A DNA stretch of 64,000 bases from Paenactinomyces guangxiensis (GCF_016055185.1 NZ_JAECVR010000002.1:186001-250000); one strand, 5' to 3'. Positions 8,514-17,775 are shown, counted from the first letter of the stretch. The notes: generated by a model not told the origin, from the letters alone. Numbers and translations: made by a program.

Positions 8514-9802
8514 AATCGCTTTCTTTTTTCCGGTTTCAGAATGAGCCGTTTTGATATTGCCGGGCAACGTAATGAACTTGGTTAAGAATGCACTTAAAAA
8601 GTAAAGCCCGGCCAGAATCCAAATGACACCTTCGTTCCCGATCAACCCGATAAATACGCCAACGATGGAAGGGCCGACAAATACCGGCAATCCCGCACCA
8701 AGATTAAGAATTGCCATTGCGGCACCCTTGTCTTTCTGAACCAGAGATGGGACTAATGCGGAAAGTGGAACATAGCCTGCCAGCAATCCGCCCCAAAGGA
8801 TGCCGGCTATCAGAATTATCCAGAAGTTACCGTTTATAAACTGTGGTACGTAGAACAGGAGAAGGGTTGTAATACCGCAACCCACGCCGCCAAACCACAT
8901 GATTGTGTTTCTCCAACCGAATTTATCCCCTACAAATCCGAATAGGAGATTAAAGAGAATATTGCTTGTGAAGATTGTTCCCCAGATTTGCAGCCAAGTT
9001 GTAGTAGGAATGCCGTGCTCTGCCATATAACTCGGCAAGAAAACCGGGAAAGCGAATTGAGCCGTCGTGTTTATGACACGCACATACCGCCCAACAATAC
9101 TTTTGGTTCCTCTTTAACAATGGTTAATCCTTTGACCAGTTCTCTTGCTTTGCCCTTTGCGTCAGCGTTTTGCTTTTGTTCCAATTTGTCGCGATTGATG
9201 ACTAATGCGAAAAAACCTCCGATTGATACCCATAACAGTGAACTCCACAACGTATTCAAGTGTCCGAGATGGGCGATCGCCCAGCTGGAATAATAAGCTC
9301 CGAGTACGTTTAGCCCCCCGGTGAACACAAACCAGAACCAGCCGACGGCAGCGCCAAGTTTTTCTTTCGGACTGCGGTACGCAATCCATACAAGGAACGA
9401 ATACGCAAATAACGGATAACCGAACCCTCTTAGTGCATAAGTAAGGAGCATCGTTCCATAGGAGAGTTCAGGGATACCAAAGCCAACAAATCCAATCGTT
9501 CCGATAATATAAAGGAGTAATCCCATAAACATTGTACGTTTTGTTCCTAATGCTTCAACCAGTACACCTGAAAACCACGAGGATATGGCAATGGTCACAC
9601 CATAAGCGGTGAAAAGGGAGGCAGACTGCTGAATGCTCATACCCTTTTCGATCAGATATGGGCTTAACCAGGCAATCTCAAGGCCGTCTCCCATCATGAA
9701 GATAAAAATCCCAAGGTAACCCCAGGCAATTTTACTCGGAATTCCAATCCGATCTAAAAAATGCATTTGATTCGATGAAGGAACCGCTTTCATTTTATCC
9801 AA
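8505..9802 (-). pseudogene. MFS polyol/sugar permease, frameshifted
   Basis: Two minus-strand frames, 9802-9071 and 9083-8505, together make one 12-helix major-facilitator protein of about 430 residues. The first half (GYLGIFIFMMGDGLEIAWLS; YALRGFGYPLFAYSFLVW; GWFWFVFTGGLNVLGAYY) has the signature of the RbtT/DalT/YoaB polyol permease group. The second begins VRVINTTAQFAFPVFLPSY. They overlap in different frames near 9071-9083, so one indel separates them. Upstream AAGGAGTT precedes the ATG. It is divergent from the SorC-kinase operon and is presumably its uptake system. Unless the indel is a sequencing error, uptake by this route is lost. Confidence 0.78.
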
Positions 9803-9854
9803 CTCCTTACTTTCAAGAATAGTTTCAAGCCCTTAACCTGCGAGCCTGATCGAT

Positions 9855-9876
9855 TTGTAAGGGTTTACAAGTAAAC
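9855..9876. promoter_or_regulatory. Candidate SorC-type operators in divergent promoter region
   Basis: TTGTAA-GGGT-TTACAA (9855-9870) and GTTTAC-AA-GTAAAC (9863-9876) are overlapping dyads just upstream of the MFS gene. The half-site GTTTACAA recurs at 10124-10131, 35 bases before the SorC gene. This arrangement suggests shared control of both directions by the SorC protein. Confidence 0.4.
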
Positions 9877-10165
9877 AAACTTCTTTCTCTCTTGCTAATG
9901 AACAAATGTCCAAATATAATAAAATTGTCCTGGGGTTTGTTTTTATATTATCAGTCGTTACTCGGATGTCAAGCAGCTTTTTTTGGTAAAACGGTTTTCG
10001 ATCTGAGGTTAATCAAGGGAAACGTTTATATTAAAAAACGATTTCTATTTGTTTTTGAGACGGATATAAGCCCTCTGTTGGTTATCACTTGGATATGAAA
10101 GTATACTAAATACCTCTGAAAGTGTTTACAAATCATGAATCAATTTATATAATGGAGGCGTCATC

Positions 10166-11116
10166 ATGAACAAAACAACTAAAAATGAACAATTGTCCAA
10201 AAGGGGTTTATTAGAAAGAGTTGCAAGAATGTATTATGTTCTTGGCATGAACCAACAGGCGATTGCTGATCAGTTGGAAGTGGGGAGATCTTCGGTTGCA
10301 CGTTTCTTAAACGAAGCAAGAGAGGAAGGGATTGTACAGTTTCATATTCAATCGCGGGTTGACAAGTCCCGAAATAGTCAGATCGAGCAGCAACTTCATG
10401 AAATCTATCGGATGCGGGATGTTGTCGTACTGAAGAATAATCAAAGTTCAATCAACTCATTCGAAACATTGGTTGTTCAATATCTAAACAGCATTCTTCC
10501 CTTCCAGGGATCAATTGGACTGGGGTGGGGGAAAACACTCTATTCCGTCGGACAGTATATGCACTTGGCCGAGTCGCGACCAAACCTAAAAGTCGTGCAA
10601 TTATCAGGAAGCTCCGGAGGAAAAGAGAATGTTGTACCGGCTTCAAGAAATATTCAAACATGGGCACAGGCAATTGATGCGCAGGCTTTTTTCTTGCCGG
10701 CACCTGCAATTGTCGAAAAGCCGGAGAGTAAAGACATGTTCTTACAAAATGAAAGCATCCGAAATGTTTATGAAGAGATCAAGAAAGTGGATATGGCTAT
10801 TGTGGGAATCGGACATACGAAAGAGAGCTCAACGATTCTTCAGGCGGGTTTGGTACACGGCCTGACCAGTGAAGATCTGGAATCGCACAATGTGGGAGAT
10901 GTTATTTTCCATTTTTACAATGAAAAAGGCGAATTCTCTTTTCAGGAATTATCCGATCGTGTGATTGGAGCATCACCTACGGACTTTATGCGTATTCCCA
11001 TACGAATCGGCATCGCTTATGGAGATTCCAAACAACTAGCGATCCGGGGAGCGCTTGAAGGAGGCATAGTTAACCTTCTTATTACCGATGAAAACACCGC
11101 AAACCTTCTAGTTTGA
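10166..11116 (+). CDS. SorC/LsrR-family sugar-binding transcriptional regulator
   Basis: A 316-residue regulator. The N-terminal helix-turn-helix is MNQQAIADQLEVGRSSVARFL (about residues 28-50). The large C-terminal effector domain resembles sugar-phosphate-binding SorC domains: GSIGLGWGKTLYSVGQYM, MAIVGIGHTKESSTILQAG, and a final AIRGALEGGIVNLLITDENTA. GGAGGCG precedes ATG. It begins the kinase operon, 27 bases before the dehydrogenase, and is divergent from the MFS permease. The inducer is probably a phosphorylated product of the kinases below. The family is clear but the ligand is unknown. Confidence 0.87.
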   Translation: MNKTTKNEQLSKRGLLERVARMYYVLGMNQQAIADQLEVGRSSVARFLNEAREEGIVQFHIQSRVDKSRNSQIEQQLHEIYRMRDVVVLKNNQSSINSFETLVVQYLNSILPFQGSIGLGWGKTLYSVGQYMHLAESRPNLKVVQLSGSSGGKENVVPASRNIQTWAQAIDAQAFFLPAPAIVEKPESKDMFLQNESIRNVYEEIKKVDMAIVGIGHTKESSTILQAGLVHGLTSEDLESHNVGDVIFHFYNEKGEFSFQELSDRVIGASPTDFMRIPIRIGIAYGDSKQLAIRGALEGGIVNLLITDENTANLLV

Positions 11117-11143
11117 TCAAACACATGAGAGGAAAGGATCAAA

Positions 11144-12142
11144 ATGAACATCTTGTTAACGGCACCGTATAACGAAGAAGCACGAGAAGTTTTAAGTAAA
11201 TTTGGTAACGTGGTCTATAAGCCATGGAAGCCTCATGGCAGAGCATACCATGCCAACGAGTTAATTCAATTATTAAAAGAAGCCAATGCAGATGCGTTAA
11301 TAACGGAACACGACCACGTAACAAAGGAAGTGCTAAGCAATGTTCCGCTTCAATTCGTTGGTGTATGCCGCGGCACACCGTCAAATGTAGACGTGAAATA
11401 TGCTACGAAAAAAGGAATTCCGGTTTTCAATACACCGGCTAGAAACGCACAGGCCGTTGCCGAAATGTTTATCGGAAACCTGATTACATTTATGAGAAAC
11501 ACGTTCTATGGCCACAAGTGGTTAAAGGAGAAAAAGTGGGATGCCGATGCTCATACGGCTTACCTTCAATTTAAAGGAAATGAAATCGCCGGAAAAACCG
11601 TTGGCATGGTCGGCTTTGGTGCAGTCGGACAGTGCATTGCGGGGATTTTAAGACATTTTCCGTGCGACATTCAATTCTATGACCCATTCATCGAATCGCC
11701 TGATCCGGATTATAAAAAAGTGACCCTGGAAGAGGTTTTTTCAACGAGCGAGATCGTATCGATTCACTTGCCTGTGAATGAGCATACGAAGGGTATGATC
11801 AATAAAGAGCTCATGAACAGGATGAAAAAAGATGCGATCTTTATCAACACGGCACGTGCTGTGGTGGTGGACAGAGAAGCACTCATCGAAGTGTTAAAGG
11901 AAAACAAAATCAGAGGTGCGATTCTTGATGTGTTTTATCATGAGCCTCCGGATGAAGTCGATTATGAAATCATCAACCATCCGAATGTATTGGCAACACC
12001 TCATATTGCGGGGGCCACTTATGAAGTGGAAGATCATCATGCGGTGATCATGAATGAAAATTTAAGAAAGTGGTTTATAGATAAGAATCGTGATTTTAAA
12101 GAGTTTGTCAATAAAGAGGTGCTTCAGGTCCTGGAAGTATAA
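11144..12142 (+). CDS. D-isomer-specific 2-hydroxyacid dehydrogenase
   Basis: 332 residues of the D-2-hydroxyacid/phosphoglycerate dehydrogenase family. An N-terminal flavodoxin-like substrate domain precedes a Rossmann NAD-binding domain with VGMVGFGAVGQCIAG. The catalytic Arg region is INTARAVVVDREAL, a Glu follows in DVFYHEPP, and the catalytic His is in TPHIAGATYE. It resembles B. subtilis YoaD. AGGAAAGGAT sits before the ATG. Its place between a SorC regulator and FGGY kinases suggests it oxidises or reduces a 2-hydroxyacid derived from a sugar or polyol phosphate. Confidence 0.87.
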   Translation: MNILLTAPYNEEAREVLSKFGNVVYKPWKPHGRAYHANELIQLLKEANADALITEHDHVTKEVLSNVPLQFVGVCRGTPSNVDVKYATKKGIPVFNTPARNAQAVAEMFIGNLITFMRNTFYGHKWLKEKKWDADAHTAYLQFKGNEIAGKTVGMVGFGAVGQCIAGILRHFPCDIQFYDPFIESPDPDYKKVTLEEVFSTSEIVSIHLPVNEHTKGMINKELMNRMKKDAIFINTARAVVVDREALIEVLKENKIRGAILDVFYHEPPDEVDYEIINHPNVLATPHIAGATYEVEDHHAVIMNENLRKWFIDKNRDFKEFVNKEVLQVLEV

Positions 12143-12167
12143 ACACAACGGAAGAAGGGATATTGGC

Positions 12168-13640
12168 ATGCAAGCAGGTTATTTGATTTTTGATATTGGA
12201 ACCGGTAACGCGCGTGTCGTTGTTGCCGGTTCTGATGGCACCATTCATGCCGTGGAAAGGGAAGACCTTCCTTATAAAAGGGATCATCATTATCCAGACA
12301 GCCTTTATTTCGAGCCGGAGGCACTGTGGCAGCAACTGAAACGCATGGCTAAAAAAGCGGTTGAATTGTCATCGAATGTGAAGATAAAAGCAATCACATC
12401 AACCAGCCAACGCCAGGGTATTGTGTTATTCGATGAAAACGGAAATCATTATCTGGGTCTTCCAAACATTGATAACCGCGGCAAAGCATATGAAGCTCGG
12501 ATTGCTGATCTGGATACGATCTATCAACAGGTTGGACGGAGACCAACAACGTTATTTTCAGCATTGAAGCTAACGGCTGTAAAACATGAACAGCCTGACC
12601 TTTGGCATCGTTTTAAAGCGTTTACAAGCATCAGTGACTGGGTCACCTATTTGCTTTCTGGCGAGCTTGTGTACGAGCATTCCCAGGCGACAGAAACATT
12701 GCTTTACGATGTTCGAAAAAACGAATGGAGTCTCTCCCTGTGTGATACGTTTGGTATTCCGGTTGATAAACTTCCTCCTCTCGTGGATTCAGGATCGATT
12801 TTAGGAAAACTGAAACCGGAATATGTATCTGAATGGAATCTTGGCAAGGATGTAGCGGTGATTGTCGGTGGTGCGGATACACAGCTGGCTATTAAAGGAA
12901 CAAATCCTCTCATAAATGATTACGTCATCGTATCGGGGACGACGACTCCTGTCACCAAAGTGATGGACGAGTACCGTTTTGATTGTGAACAAAGAACGTG
13001 GACAAACGGCCATGTAGAAAAAGGACAATGGATTTTCGAAACAAATTGCGGTGTAACGGGATTGAATTATCAGCGTTTGAAAGCAATTTTTTACCCAAAC
13101 GAAGATTATAGTGTTATAGAAAAAGAGATAAACGAACTTGAGGACTTCAGCTGCATTGCTACATTAGGGTCGATTCTTTCGGATGAGCAAGAGCCGCTTA
13201 AGACAGGGGGATTCGTTTTTGAAACGCCTGTTTCCCATGAATTAAAACGGGCGCATTTTGCACTTGCATCACTGGGAGATATTGCTTGTTCGATTGCAGA
13301 AAACTACAGGGTTTTGCATGATGTGACCGGAGATGAACCTGAATACATCTGGGGTTGTGGCGGCGGATTTCAAAGTAAGACGTTAAGGCAGTTGTTGGCA
13401 AACCTCCTGCAAAAAGAGATTCGTATTCGAAAAGGATACCGCCAGTCCTCAGTGAGCGGCGCGATCTTAATCTGTAATGAAATATTAGGAATTGAAGCGG
13501 CAATTGCAAATGATTTTGAAGTAACGAATCTAAACGAAGACGACCGGATAGCCAAATGGTTCGAAAAGTGGAAATGGGCTCGAAAAACACTCCGGAATTG
13601 TAAGCAGGATATCACGCAAAAAAGGATCAAAGGCAGGTGA
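12168..13640 (+). CDS. FGGY-family carbohydrate kinase, YoaC/LsrK-like
   Basis: A 490-residue FGGY kinase with the ATP-binding phosphate-1 motif LIFDIGTGNARVVV at the start, a SQRQGIVL and NIDNRG substrate region, and the adenosine motif WGCGGGFQSKTLRQLLANLL. Most similar in style to YoaC of B. subtilis and LsrK, which phosphorylates the AI-2 precursor. The frame is open upstream into the previous gene, but GAAGAAGGG before ATG 12168 and the family N-terminus set the start. It is followed 7 bases later by a second kinase. The substrate is unknown; a linear polyol, a ketose or an AI-2-like dione are options. Confidence 0.85.
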   Translation: MQAGYLIFDIGTGNARVVVAGSDGTIHAVEREDLPYKRDHHYPDSLYFEPEALWQQLKRMAKKAVELSSNVKIKAITSTSQRQGIVLFDENGNHYLGLPNIDNRGKAYEARIADLDTIYQQVGRRPTTLFSALKLTAVKHEQPDLWHRFKAFTSISDWVTYLLSGELVYEHSQATETLLYDVRKNEWSLSLCDTFGIPVDKLPPLVDSGSILGKLKPEYVSEWNLGKDVAVIVGGADTQLAIKGTNPLINDYVIVSGTTTPVTKVMDEYRFDCEQRTWTNGHVEKGQWIFETNCGVTGLNYQRLKAIFYPNEDYSVIEKEINELEDFSCIATLGSILSDEQEPLKTGGFVFETPVSHELKRAHFALASLGDIACSIAENYRVLHDVTGDEPEYIWGCGGGFQSKTLRQLLANLLQKEIRIRKGYRQSSVSGAILICNEILGIEAAIANDFEVTNLNEDDRIAKWFEKWKWARKTLRNCKQDITQKRIKGR

Positions 13641-13647
13641 AAATTCG

Positions 13648-15123
13648 GTGAACGGCACAAAATCGCCCCTTTTTTTGGGAGCAGATATAGGGACACAGGG
13701 TGTTCGGGTTGTAGCAGTTGATCAATCTGGAAATCTTGCGGGCGCAACTGAAGAAACATTTAAACTGGATGAACAAGCGAGACAGGAACAGTCTCCTGAA
13801 AAATGGTGGGAGATTCTCTTGAAGACGATGGGAGAACTGGCGAATCAGCTCCGAACGGCTGGGAAACTGGATACTATTGTTGCTATGTCTGTAACATCAA
13901 CGTCGGGTACGATGATCCCGCTTGACAGTAACAACCAGCCGCTTCATAACGCGATTATGTACAGTGACAAGCGCTCCGGTGCAGAAGCGGAGATTTGTCG
14001 AAATGCTGTTTCCCGCGATGATGGAGAGGGCTACAAAGATTTTAACACTTCGAGCGGTTTGCCGAAAATTTTATGGTTTATGAATCGTTATCCTGAAAAA
14101 GAAGAAAAAATCAGGCGATGGGCTCATGCGGCCGACTTTATTTTGGCAAAGCTAAGTGGTAATTGGGGTGTAACGGACTATACCAATGCACTTAAAACTG
14201 GCTATGATCTCGTGAACTTATCCTGGCCTGATTATTTGTTTGAGAAACTCCAACTCCCGAAGAGTTGGTTCCCGGACGTTCTCCCGTCCGGTACTCCGAT
14301 AGGCCGGATTTTACCGGAAGTAGCAGAGCAAACAGGCTTGCCAAAAACCATTACCATCGTTTCTGGTATAACTGATGGCTGCGCTTCTCAAATTGCTTCA
14401 GGAGCGATTAATCTCGGTGACTGGAACACGACGATCGGTACAACCCTCGTGTTAAAAGGTGTAACCAAGAATAAAGTAGTTGATCCGCTCAGACGGATTT
14501 ATAATCATCGCCATCCGGAAGGACTCTGGATGCCGGGTGGAGCAAGCAATACCGGAGCCGATTGGGTGACAAAGGAATTTGGAAACGAGAATTTAAGAGA
14601 GTTAAACCAACAGGCGGAAGGCATCATCCCGACTTCTTTTATTTCCTATCCGCTAAATCAAGAAGGAGAACGTTTCCCTTTCATCGCACAGCAAGCAAGA
14701 GGTTTTGAACCGAAGGGGCTTTCAAAAGCAGAGGTTTTTGCCGCTAAGATGGAAGGAGTTGCGTATCTTGAACGCTATGCCTATGAAGTGATTGAAGAGC
14801 TGTCGGGTGAATTTGTTAACATTGTTTTCACAGCAGGCGGCGCGAGCAACAGTGATGTCTGGTCAACGATCCGAAGCAGTGTTTTGAATAAACCGATCTA
14901 TAAAATGAAACATACGATGGGTGCGGTTGGCGCGGCAATTCTCGCAGCTTCGCAAACCAACTTTACAAGCATCATCGAAGCCGGAAAAGCGCTAACAATT
15001 AGTGAAAAACAATATGAACCTTCAAAGCACCTCATTTCTCAATATGACGAAGGTTACCATCGTTTTATAGAAAAGCTTCAAGAAAAAGGTTATTTAACGA
15101 AAAGAGGTCATGTTGTTGACTAA
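13648..15123 (+). CDS. FGGY-family carbohydrate kinase, xylulokinase-like
   Basis: A 491-residue second FGGY kinase with a GTG start (an AGGCAGG-type site in the end of the previous gene). Motifs: LGADIGTQGVRVVAV, then MSVTSTSGTMIPLD, the mobile region SGITDGCASQIASGA, and FTAGGASNSDVWSTIRSSVL. It is only distantly like the kinase before it, so this is not a recent tandem copy. Two kinases in one operon suggest two related substrates. It overlaps the phosphatase by 14 bases, which implies translational coupling. Confidence 0.85.
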   Translation: MNGTKSPLFLGADIGTQGVRVVAVDQSGNLAGATEETFKLDEQARQEQSPEKWWEILLKTMGELANQLRTAGKLDTIVAMSVTSTSGTMIPLDSNNQPLHNAIMYSDKRSGAEAEICRNAVSRDDGEGYKDFNTSSGLPKILWFMNRYPEKEEKIRRWAHAADFILAKLSGNWGVTDYTNALKTGYDLVNLSWPDYLFEKLQLPKSWFPDVLPSGTPIGRILPEVAEQTGLPKTITIVSGITDGCASQIASGAINLGDWNTTIGTTLVLKGVTKNKVVDPLRRIYNHRHPEGLWMPGGASNTGADWVTKEFGNENLRELNQQAEGIIPTSFISYPLNQEGERFPFIAQQARGFEPKGLSKAEVFAAKMEGVAYLERYAYEVIEELSGEFVNIVFTAGGASNSDVWSTIRSSVLNKPIYKMKHTMGAVGAAILAASQTNFTSIIEAGKALTISEKQYEPSKHLISQYDEGYHRFIEKLQEKGYLTKRGHVVD

Positions 15124-15727
15124 GATTTATTTATTGCGTCATGGAGAAACCGAATGGAATGCGTCAGGCAATCGATATTGCGGTCTTACGGATATTGAAC
15201 TTTCAGATAACGGAAAAAAACAGGCAAAATTGGCGGCTGGATACTTAAAAGAAGTACCGTTTCATGCTGCTTATTCTTCCCCTTTATGTAGAGCATACGA
15301 AACAGCCAGAATCATTGCGAATGAACATCGGCTTTCCGTTGAAAAAGATGAGCGGATTATTGAAGCAGACTTTGGCCTCTGGGAAGGAAAACCAAAAGAG
15401 CAGTTTATTGAAGAAGACCCCCAGGCATGGCGGGATTGGTTGGTCGATCCCGGAACTGCTCGAGCAGGAAAGACCGGAGAAACAGCTGAAGAAATCTATC
15501 GCAGAGCGAAAGCCTTCTTTACTGAAATCGCGGATAAGCATAAGAGACAAACCATTCTTGTCGTTGCCCATAACACTGTAAACCGATTCTTTATTGCTGG
15601 ATCGCTCGGGATACCGTTTAGAAATTACAGAAGAATTCTTCAGGATAATACCGGAATTACGGTGTTTGAGAAGGATGGAGAAGTCATCAAATTTTTAAAC
15701 ATCAATCTTAATGCACATTTGGAATAA
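15110..15727 (+). CDS. Histidine phosphatase (phosphoglycerate-mutase-like)
   Basis: 205 residues of histidine-phosphatase superfamily branch 1. The catalytic phospho-histidine is in YLLRHGETEWNASG, the arginine pocket is in YSSPLCRAYETA, the acid/base is in IIEADFGLWEG, and the second catalytic histidine is in VVAHNTVNRFF. Length fits a PhoE/CobC/GpmB-type phosphatase. AAAAGAGGT lies just before ATG 15110. As the last gene after two kinases it may dephosphorylate a dead-end sugar phosphate or regulate the pool. It is not a glycolytic mutase by context. Confidence 0.85.
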   Translation: MLLTKIYLLRHGETEWNASGNRYCGLTDIELSDNGKKQAKLAAGYLKEVPFHAAYSSPLCRAYETARIIANEHRLSVEKDERIIEADFGLWEGKPKEQFIEEDPQAWRDWLVDPGTARAGKTGETAEEIYRRAKAFFTEIADKHKRQTILVVAHNTVNRFFIAGSLGIPFRNYRRILQDNTGITVFEKDGEVIKFLNINLNAHLE

Positions 15728-16060
15728 TCACGGATTTGAGTTTTTTTCTCGTATGCAATGTTTTCTAAAACAATATCAGGCGGGTTGTTATGATTACTTG
15801 AATAAAACGAGAAAAAAGCTTTTCTTATGAGGAGTTTAGTAAAGTCGAGGAAAGCACAGGACAAAAACAAGAAAATCCCATCACCATCTGGTGGAGCTTC
15901 CTGTTTAAATACAGTAATTCCGTATAAACAGCTTTTACACCAGATAGCTAAATAGCCAAATCGAGTATCAGGATCACCAACATATTGAAAGTCAATATTG
16001 TCTAATCCACAGTGTGGAACGTACCTTTAAGGATATTCAATAAACAAAAATAAAATATCG
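15728..16060. other. Gap after kinase operon, no gene called
   Basis: No clear terminator or RNA is visible. A short plus-strand open stretch at about 15825-15930 (FSYEEFSKVEESTG, then GQKQENPI) has a faint Uma2-like look but no start and no further support. Confidence 0.3.
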
Positions 16061-16067
16061 AATTTTT

Positions 16068-16133
16068 TTGATGTATGTATTGATAAATCAAAAAAAATTG
16101 ATGTATATCAAATCAAGTAAAGTTGATATAAAA
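16068..16133 (+). promoter_or_regulatory. ArsR-type operator region and promoter of the ars genes
   Basis: The AT-rich stretch carries several TTGAT/ATCAA half sites: TTGAT at 16068 and 16080, ATCAA at 16087, the dyad TTGAT-GTAT-ATCAA at 16098-16111, and TTGATA before a TATAAAAT -10-like box near 16127. Repeated ATCAA/TTGAT halves around the promoter are typical of ArsR repressor sites. The ArsR encoded downstream is the likely ligand. Confidence 0.55.
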
Positions 16134-16152
16134 TAACAGGAGAGTGAAAACG

Positions 16153-16580
16153 ATGGTATTAAAACCCCATGTAGCGATTAATGTGAAAGACTTAAACAAA
16201 TCTGTTGTTTTCTATACGCAATTGTTTGGCGCCGAGCCGGTGAAAGTTCGCCCTGGATATGCTAAGTTTGATCTGGAACAACCAGCCTTGAATTTTACTT
16301 TAAATGAAGGCGGAGAAGTAAGTGGCGGGCTGAATCATTTGGGGATTCAAGTGAAATCCACGGAAGATGTATTGGTCGCCAAAGAACGTCTTCAAAAAAA
16401 AGGGCTGGCTACTTTCGACGAAATGAATACTACTTGCTGCTATGCCAGACAAGATAAAATTTGGGTCACCACCCCGGATGGCATCGTTGGGAAGTGTTTA
16501 CAGTGTTAGCAGACGCCGAAGAGAAATCCAATGAATCGGCCGGTGAACCGAAGCAAACAGAAACCGATTGCTGCTCATAA
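16153..16580 (+). pseudogene. arsI: ArsI-like organoarsenical C-As lyase, frameshifted near C-terminus
   Basis: A vicinal-oxygen-chelate protein close to ArsI, the Fe(II) dioxygenase that cleaves methyl- and aryl-As(III). Visible features are metal ligand His5 in LKPHVAIN, a second His in LNHLGIQ, the arsenic-binding vicinal cysteines in TTCCYARQDKIWVT, and RPGYAKF. The frame ends at 16509 as GIVGKCLQC. One base later the frame reads WEVFTVLADAEEK, continuing to a typical TDCCS terminus at 16580. A one-base loss near 16486-16492 has therefore removed the third iron ligand (the Glu of WEVF). ATG 16153 has AGGAG ten bases upstream. Confidence 0.8.
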
Positions 16581-16607
16581 TCAGTAAGAAGTAAGGAGGT
16601 GGGCGCG

Positions 16608-17009
16608 ATGTCCTTATCTACAGAAAAATTCGCTCAAATCGCCAAGGCCCTGAGTGATCCGATTCGCATTAAAATTCTCGATCTTATTCAAGCCGGGTAT
16701 GATCAACTAGGTGCTTCACCTCCTGTTACCTGTTGTTCTGGTGGTGTCTGTGTTTGTGATATTCAGGAGCAAATGAATATGGCACAATCCAAAGTGTCTT
16801 ATCATCTGAGAGAATTGAAAAATGCTGGTCTTCTCTATGAAACCAAAGTAGGGAAATGGAATTTCTATGCCATTAACTATACAACGATGAAGTTGTTTCG
16901 AGACGAACTCCAACATCGATATCACAGGGAGGCAGAAACCGTTGGAACAAAACTGGATCATTCGGAAAGCAACAGAGCAGGATCTGCCCGGGATTACAGA
17001 GATTTATAA
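16608..17009 (+). CDS. arsR: ArsR-family metalloregulator
   Basis: A 133-residue winged-helix repressor: IAKALSDPIRIKILDLI, cysteines in VTCCSGGVCVCDIQEQM (CxC next to the recognition region, as in As(III)-sensing ArsR), then MAQSKVSYHLRELKNAGLL. TAAGGAGGT precedes ATG 16608. It lies 28 bases after the arsI frame ends and would release the TTGAT/ATCAA operator on binding As(III) or Sb(III). The last 20 or so residues overlap an arsN remnant in another frame, so the natural C-terminus may be changed. Confidence 0.88.
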   Translation: MSLSTEKFAQIAKALSDPIRIKILDLIQAGYDQLGASPPVTCCSGGVCVCDIQEQMNMAQSKVSYHLRELKNAGLLYETKVGKWNFYAINYTTMKLFRDELQHRYHREAETVGTKLDHSESNRAGSARDYRDL

Positions 17010-17025
17010 TCAGGGCATTCATTAG
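16942..17025 (+). pseudogene. ArsN-like GNAT acetyltransferase N-terminal stub
   Basis: From TTG 16942, with GGGAGG upstream, the frame reads NWIIRKATEQDLPGITEIYN and then QGIH-stop. This is the start of PPT/ArsN-type N-acetyltransferases (IRkAteeDLpgIteIYNqgI). The remaining 130 or so residues, including the acetyl-CoA loop, are not found downstream. Confidence 0.6.
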
Positions 17026-17140
17026 AAGGAACGGCGGGTTACGTCTGTTAAAAACGGGAGACGACATTGGATAACTGCTGGAATAAAGTAGTCTATAAGT
17101 TTTGGGCTCCTCTGTGACCGTGGAATAAAGGGAAAAATGC

Positions 17141-17400
17141 CAGCAACTTCTAGAAGAGATGTCAAATTGTCGACAGGAGATAGATGAACTCCCCAACGGA
17201 TACGCGATTTGTTATAAACAAAATCTTCTATGATCATCAAGCTTGCTGAATTGATCTCAGTGGAACGCTTATGGCGTCCATTTAAATTTTGAATTACGCG
17301 TAGAATACATCGTCCAGTTTGGTTACACTTGTCAGGTTTTGAAGAAGTAAAGGAATTATTAAAGGAAGCCCTAGATACAGCATTTCATGCCCAGACTTAA
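17141..17400 (+). pseudogene. Conserved hypothetical gene, frameshifted and interrupted
   Basis: One frame gives QQLLEEMSNCRQEIDELPNG followed by YAICYKQN. The next, after a shift near 17225, gives MIIKLAELISVERLWRPFKF, a TGA, then RPVWLHLSGFEEVKELLKEAL. Joined, this reads like a small cytosolic protein of about 85 residues often seen near metal or antibiotic resistance genes (LPnGyaf..., KLaelIsvERlccPF, vwL.LtG.egvKe). I do not know its function. At least one frameshift and one stop are needed. Confidence 0.45.
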
Positions 17401-17413
17401 AGGAGTTTTCATC

Positions 17414-17731
17414 ATGGTACTTATTTGGTTTTTACTCGCTGGAATCGCTGAAATTGGTGGAGGATATCTCGTCTGGCTTTGGTTACGAGAAGGAAAGTCT
17501 TGGTATTTGGGGGTTGCAGGAGGGTTATCATTATTTCTTTATGGAATCATCGCAACCTTTCAATCATTTCCTTCCTTCGGTCGTGTGTATGCAGCGTATG
17601 GAGGGGTATTCATTCTACTTTCGGTTCTCTGGGGATGGGGGATCGATAAAAAAACTCCAGATTTATATGATTGGGTAGGCGCCAGTGTTTGTCTAGTTGG
17701 AGTGGTAGTGATGCTGTTACCTAGAAGTTAA
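17414..17731 (+). CDS. YnfA/UPF0060-family small membrane protein
   Basis: 105 residues with four membrane helices, beginning [20 protein letters not shown] and ending [19 protein letters not shown], plus [14 protein letters not shown] in the middle. This is the UPF0060 (YnfA) family, relatives of small multidrug transporters. AAAGGAG sits ten bases before ATG 17414. It sits at the end of the ars remnant region and is followed by a terminator. A role in export is suspected only. Confidence 0.85.
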   Translation: MVLIWFLLAGIAEIGGGYLVWLWLREGKSWYLGVAGGLSLFLYGIIATFQSFPSFGRVYAAYGGVFILLSVLWGWGIDKKTPDLYDWVGASVCLVGVVVMLLPRS

Positions 17732-17743
17732 ATGCAAGAAAAA

Positions 17744-17775
17744 GGGCCCATTCATTTTTAGAATGGGTCCATTTT
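17744..17775 (+). terminator. Terminator after ynfA-like gene
   Basis: GGGCCCATTC and GAATGGGTCC pair around a short loop, followed by ATTTTGT. Confidence 0.7.

Noticed and set aside
10000..10165. SAM (S-box) riboswitch upstream of the SorC operon, as reported for B. subtilis yoaDCB
   Set aside because: I looked for the S-box core stems and found none; the region instead has GTTTAC dyads.
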